NCBI GenBank assembly: GCA_000969725.1
Contig: JXSR01S074820.1
Origin: Ophiothrix spiculata
Taxonomy: Eukaryota > Echinodermata > Ophiuroidea > Amphilepidida > Ophiotrichidae
Direction: 5' to 3' (one strand)
Length of the DNA: 21,197 nucleotides
Shown here: piece after piece, positions 18,792 to 21,197 of the stretch
Numbering within the stretch: the first letter of the stretch is position 1
Layout: every line of letters starts with the position of its first letter
Program-made: the position numbers and the translations under genes
The notes under the pieces: generated by a model
The model's input: only the letters and a program-made list of their open reading frames with translations
Database searches by the model: none
Told to the model about the DNA's origin: nothing

Positions 18792-19186
18792 AATTTTGGA
18801 AAATTGGTATTTCAAATTGGAATTTCCAAGGCAAGGTTAGTGTTAATTATAAGGCCTATACATGTCTGGTACAACCAACTACCATAAATCTAATGGACCT
18901 TATTACTTACAATACTACGAACTTCAGAAAATCATGAAAATAGTCTTAAGTTTGATTACATCATCACAGGACATGTATGTGAGCATCAATCTGGCAACAG
19001 CTGCCCGGTGGCTTGGTATTATTTGACATTGAATTGAAGTGCGAGAAATCCCAGATTTGAACCTTGCATTTTAATGAGGCAAAAGAGTCATTTCATGTAA
19101 GAATTTCTTATGTTTGCAAATGAGTCAGGGTTAGGGATAATAATCTGATTTTGTGTAAAATATATTCAAGCCAATTACGAACTTAC

Positions 19187-19309
19187 TATTTTTCTTCATC
19201 CCCCAAGCCAAGACGGCCATCTTTGCCGTTTCCCCAAGCAAACACTTCGCCATCGTGACCTACTGCTACAACATGCTGCGGTCCACAGGAGATTGAAGTC
19301 ACGTCAACA
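19187..19309 (-). CDS. NEK9: NEK9-like exon A: RCC1 propeller blade (first exon in window)
   Basis: This 123-bp internal exon encodes residues 1-40 of the visible frame. It begins with the last base of a split codon and ends two bases into another. It carries a clear RCC1 blade: SCGPQHVVAV, then GEVFAWGNGKDGRLGLGD, the Gly-rich turn plus W-G and G-x-L-G-x-G signature of the family. The acceptor AG is at 19311-19310 and the donor GTAAGT at 19186-19181. RCC1 propellers of NEK kinases bind partners and, in NEK9, restrain the kinase domain (family knowledge). The preceding exon must end in phase 2; I did not find it in 19310-21197, so the kinase domain and earlier blades probably lie beyond the window. 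Taken alone this blade could belong to NEK8 or another RCC1 protein. The downstream tail decides for NEK9. Confidence 0.88.
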
Positions 19310-19615
19310 CTGTGTGTAAATAAATGGAAGAAATATTGTATTCACTTCTTATGCTGCTTTTACACTTATTGTACAAGGAGACTCAGTGTTCAATACGTTT
19401 GTGGCCTGAGATAGAAGGAGATGAACTGTGCAGTTATTATTAATATATTATGTAGATCAACTCAATTGATGAATATTAAGAAAGTTTCAAATGAATATCT
19501 GCTTTTGTTTTTTATTTTACAGACTTTTAAAACTTGCCATTTAGAGGTTTCTGGAAATTGATATTTTGGCTTGAAAACTGAAAAAACAAGGTAACTGATA
19601 TGGCATGCATTGGCC

Positions 19616-20408
19616 TTAAAAGGCCCTGTCAACCCTTTCTTTTCAGAAATGTGTTTTGCTCTGTAACTCAGCAACGGATAATTAAGTTCAAATAAAAGTA
19701 TATATTTCTAGAAGCTTTACAAATTTGTTTCGTATTCAAGCTCCCTTTATGGTTGAGCACTTTACCTTTGGATGATTTCACATATGGAATTTACAATTAT
19801 ATTTCTAGAAGCAGATTTGCATACTGAAAATGATGGTCAGTTCATTTTTGAACCAAAATGTGTCATTTTGGACCTGGGGTCCAAGAATCATGTTTTGGGG
19901 CCTGAAATTTTATGGGAAAGCTAACTAAATAAATTTTGAAACATTTTACTTTTTAAAATCTAGAAAGCAATATCTAGGAACACATTTCTCATTTTTTTAA
20001 TTTTTATCTTATTTTTTGAAATATTGCCAAAAATAAGGTCAAAAAATGTCATATTTTGCCGTAAATGGTGGCAGGAATGGGATATTATGACATTTTTGGA
20101 CCAATTTTTGACAATATCTCAAAAATCAAAAAATCCTAGATATTGCTTTCTAGGTTCTTAAAAGTAAAACAGTTCAAAAGTAAAATTTAGTTAGCTTCCC
20201 CATAAAATTTTGGGCCAAAAACATTTTGTTTTCCTTTTTTGGACCTTATGGCCAAAATTTCACATTTTGGTCCAAAATGACCTGACCATCATGTTCAGTA
20301 TGCAAATCCACTTCTAGAAATGTATACTTTTATTTGGATTAAATTATCCGTTGCTGAATTACAGTGCAAAAACCACTTCTGAAAACCAAGGGTTGACAGG
20401 GCCCTTAA
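19616..20408. mobile_element. 0.8-kb foldback (palindromic) element
   Basis: The left arm 19616-20050 and right arm 20065-20408 are inverted copies. The outer ends are TTAAAAGGCCCTGTCAACCC and, inverted, TTAAGGGCCCTGTCAACCC. Shared internal blocks include CAGCAACGGATAATT, CAAATAAAAGTATA, TTTCTAGAAG, TTTGCATACTGAA, AAAATTTTATGGG, GCTAACTAAA and AGAAAGCAATATCTAGGA. No coding content. The left arm carries an 83-bp insertion absent from the right arm. Confidence 0.85.
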
Positions 20409-21016
20409 CATCTTTCTCCCAAGTGCCACACCCAACTGATTCAGCAAAGAAAGGGTGCGAAGACTTTAAAAGATTGCTCTTTCAGGTAGCATTAAAATAT
20501 TTTGTCTGCAGATTATAATGTCAGAGAGTAGATCAATATAGGATTTCTTGGTATCACAATGGTAACTTTTTAATGATTTTTAACGCTTAATATATGTAAT
20601 ATATGTAAAATAAAAACAAAAGCAAATATTCATTTTGAAACTTGTCTCATAGTTGTCCAAGAGTGATATTTTAAAGAAACTATGATCAAGGAATATGAAA
20701 CTGGGGAAGGGATACAAAATGGGATGCTGTGAGTAAAATGGGGTTTATTAAGCTCATTTTTTTAAATTATGTTGATTTCTGACTTTTAAATGTAGGTACA
20801 TACATATTAATGATTCTGTAGACTTTTCAAATTTTGGAAAATCATGGACAATCCCTTAAACAAGCTTCATTAACAGATCCTCATGTAATCAGAATGGTTA
20901 TTTTTTTCTCATTCATAAACAGTATTGTATCAAAATTAACCAAAATTCAACAAGATGGTTCTCGAACCAGTAGTCTCTCCTGCGTATCGACCGCCTACTT
21001 AATTATCAGTTGTGGA

Positions 21017-21194
21017 GTGGATCCCAAGGGAAAGGTCATACAACGGGGTCACCATTGGCACTTTTTATCTCTGGTCCAAGACAAACAATTTGACACCTTA
21101 ATCTTTGAAATCAGACAAAGTTGAAAATTTGACCCCAACGGAAAGGTCAGACGACGGGGTCACCATTGACACTTTTGATCGCTGGTCCAAGACG
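21017..21194 (+). repeat. Two-copy direct repeat, period 111 bp
   Basis: GATCCCAAGGGAAAGGTCAT from 21020 recurs as GACCCCAACGGAAAGGTCAG from 21131, and both continue ACGGGGTCACCATTG, ACTTTT, ATC, CTGGTCCAAGAC. The second copy reaches the window edge, so more units may follow. The frame at 20834-21124 runs into this repeat and is not thought to be a gene. Confidence 0.75.
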
Positions 21195-21197
21195 TAC

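Larger units (their letters stand above)
16826..19186 (-). other. Intron between exons A and B
   Basis: This 2361-bp intron contains the elements at 16847-17297 and 17446-17798, the partial repeat at 18634-18791 and, between them, an area (about 17829-18270) with recurrent ACGGAAGGAC words. Positions 18792-19186 show nothing recognised. Overlapping frames of 99 and 135 codons near 17862-18364 lie in this repeat-rich area on opposite strands. Confidence 0.8.
19310..21197 (-). other. Intron upstream of exon A (partial)
   Basis: This is intron or upstream sequence that leaves the window. It contains the large foldback at 19616-20408 and the direct repeat at 21017-21194. Positions 20410-21015 are AT-rich. 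I looked for a further RCC1 or kinase exon ending in phase 2 before a GT donor and found none. Confidence 0.7.

Noticed and set aside
20834-21124. Plus-strand 96-codon frame
   Set aside because: It has no recognisable domain and its end lies in the 111-bp-period direct repeat.
19310-21197. Further upstream exon (earlier RCC1 blade or kinase end)
   Set aside because: No open stretch with RCC1 or kinase residues ending in a phase 2 GT donor was found on the minus strand.
1-21197. CRISPR array, prokaryotic operon, phage or retroviral genes
   Set aside because: There are no regular short repeats with spacers, no adjacent long frames, and no reverse transcriptase, integrase or capsid motifs. The gene structure is that of an animal.

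Overview
This is a window of a multicellular animal genome, probably a marine invertebrate. It is AT-rich, has GT-AG introns of 0.7 to 3.8 kb, and its introns are packed with short inverted-repeat elements and tRNA-derived SINE-like repeats. No long uninterrupted bacterial-type ORF is present. The species cannot be fixed from sequence alone; an echinoderm or other invertebrate deuterostome is a guess.

The only gene I can support lies on the minus strand and crosses the whole window: a NEK9-like (NIMA-related kinase 9 / NERCC1) gene. I resolved ten internal coding exons by eye. In transcript order they are 19309-19187, 16825-16639, 14904-14686, 14021-13766, 12329-12273, 10762-10628, 6809-6701, 5135-4965, 1431-1314 and 536-377. 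All nine junctions have AG acceptors, GT donors and compatible phases, and together they give one open frame of 511 codons (called residues 1-511 here). Residues 1-200 are the end of an RCC1 beta-propeller. Residues 201-458 are a Ser/Pro-rich, basic, probably disordered linker. Residues 459-511 hold the WIKKEL-type block found in NEK9 tails. The kinase domain and first RCC1 blades must lie beyond position 21197, and the C-terminal coiled-coil region beyond position 1.

Introns make up more than 90 percent of the window. Recognisable contents, from low to high coordinates: a partial inverted-repeat element (1-299); two abutting small elements (1478-2192); a mariner-type element inserted into an older foldback repeat (about 3480-4925); a 287-bp hairpin (5155-5441); a small inverted-repeat element (7856-8060); one foldback family in opposite orientations (8278-8672 and 12411-12785); two tRNA-derived SINE-like copies (about 10305-10590 and 11400-11615); a miniature element family (15748-16048 complete, 12835-13087 truncated); a 451-bp element at the acceptor of exon B (16847-17297); a TTAA-flanked element (17446-17798) with a partial copy (18634-18791); an 0.8-kb foldback (19616-20408); and a 111-bp-period repeat at the right edge.

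I found no evidence of a new defence, biosynthetic or RNA system. The points worth a second look are the gene's apparently shortened propeller, its frame-neutral linker exons, the mobile elements that end about 20 nt from two splice acceptors, and the nested and foldback repeats.
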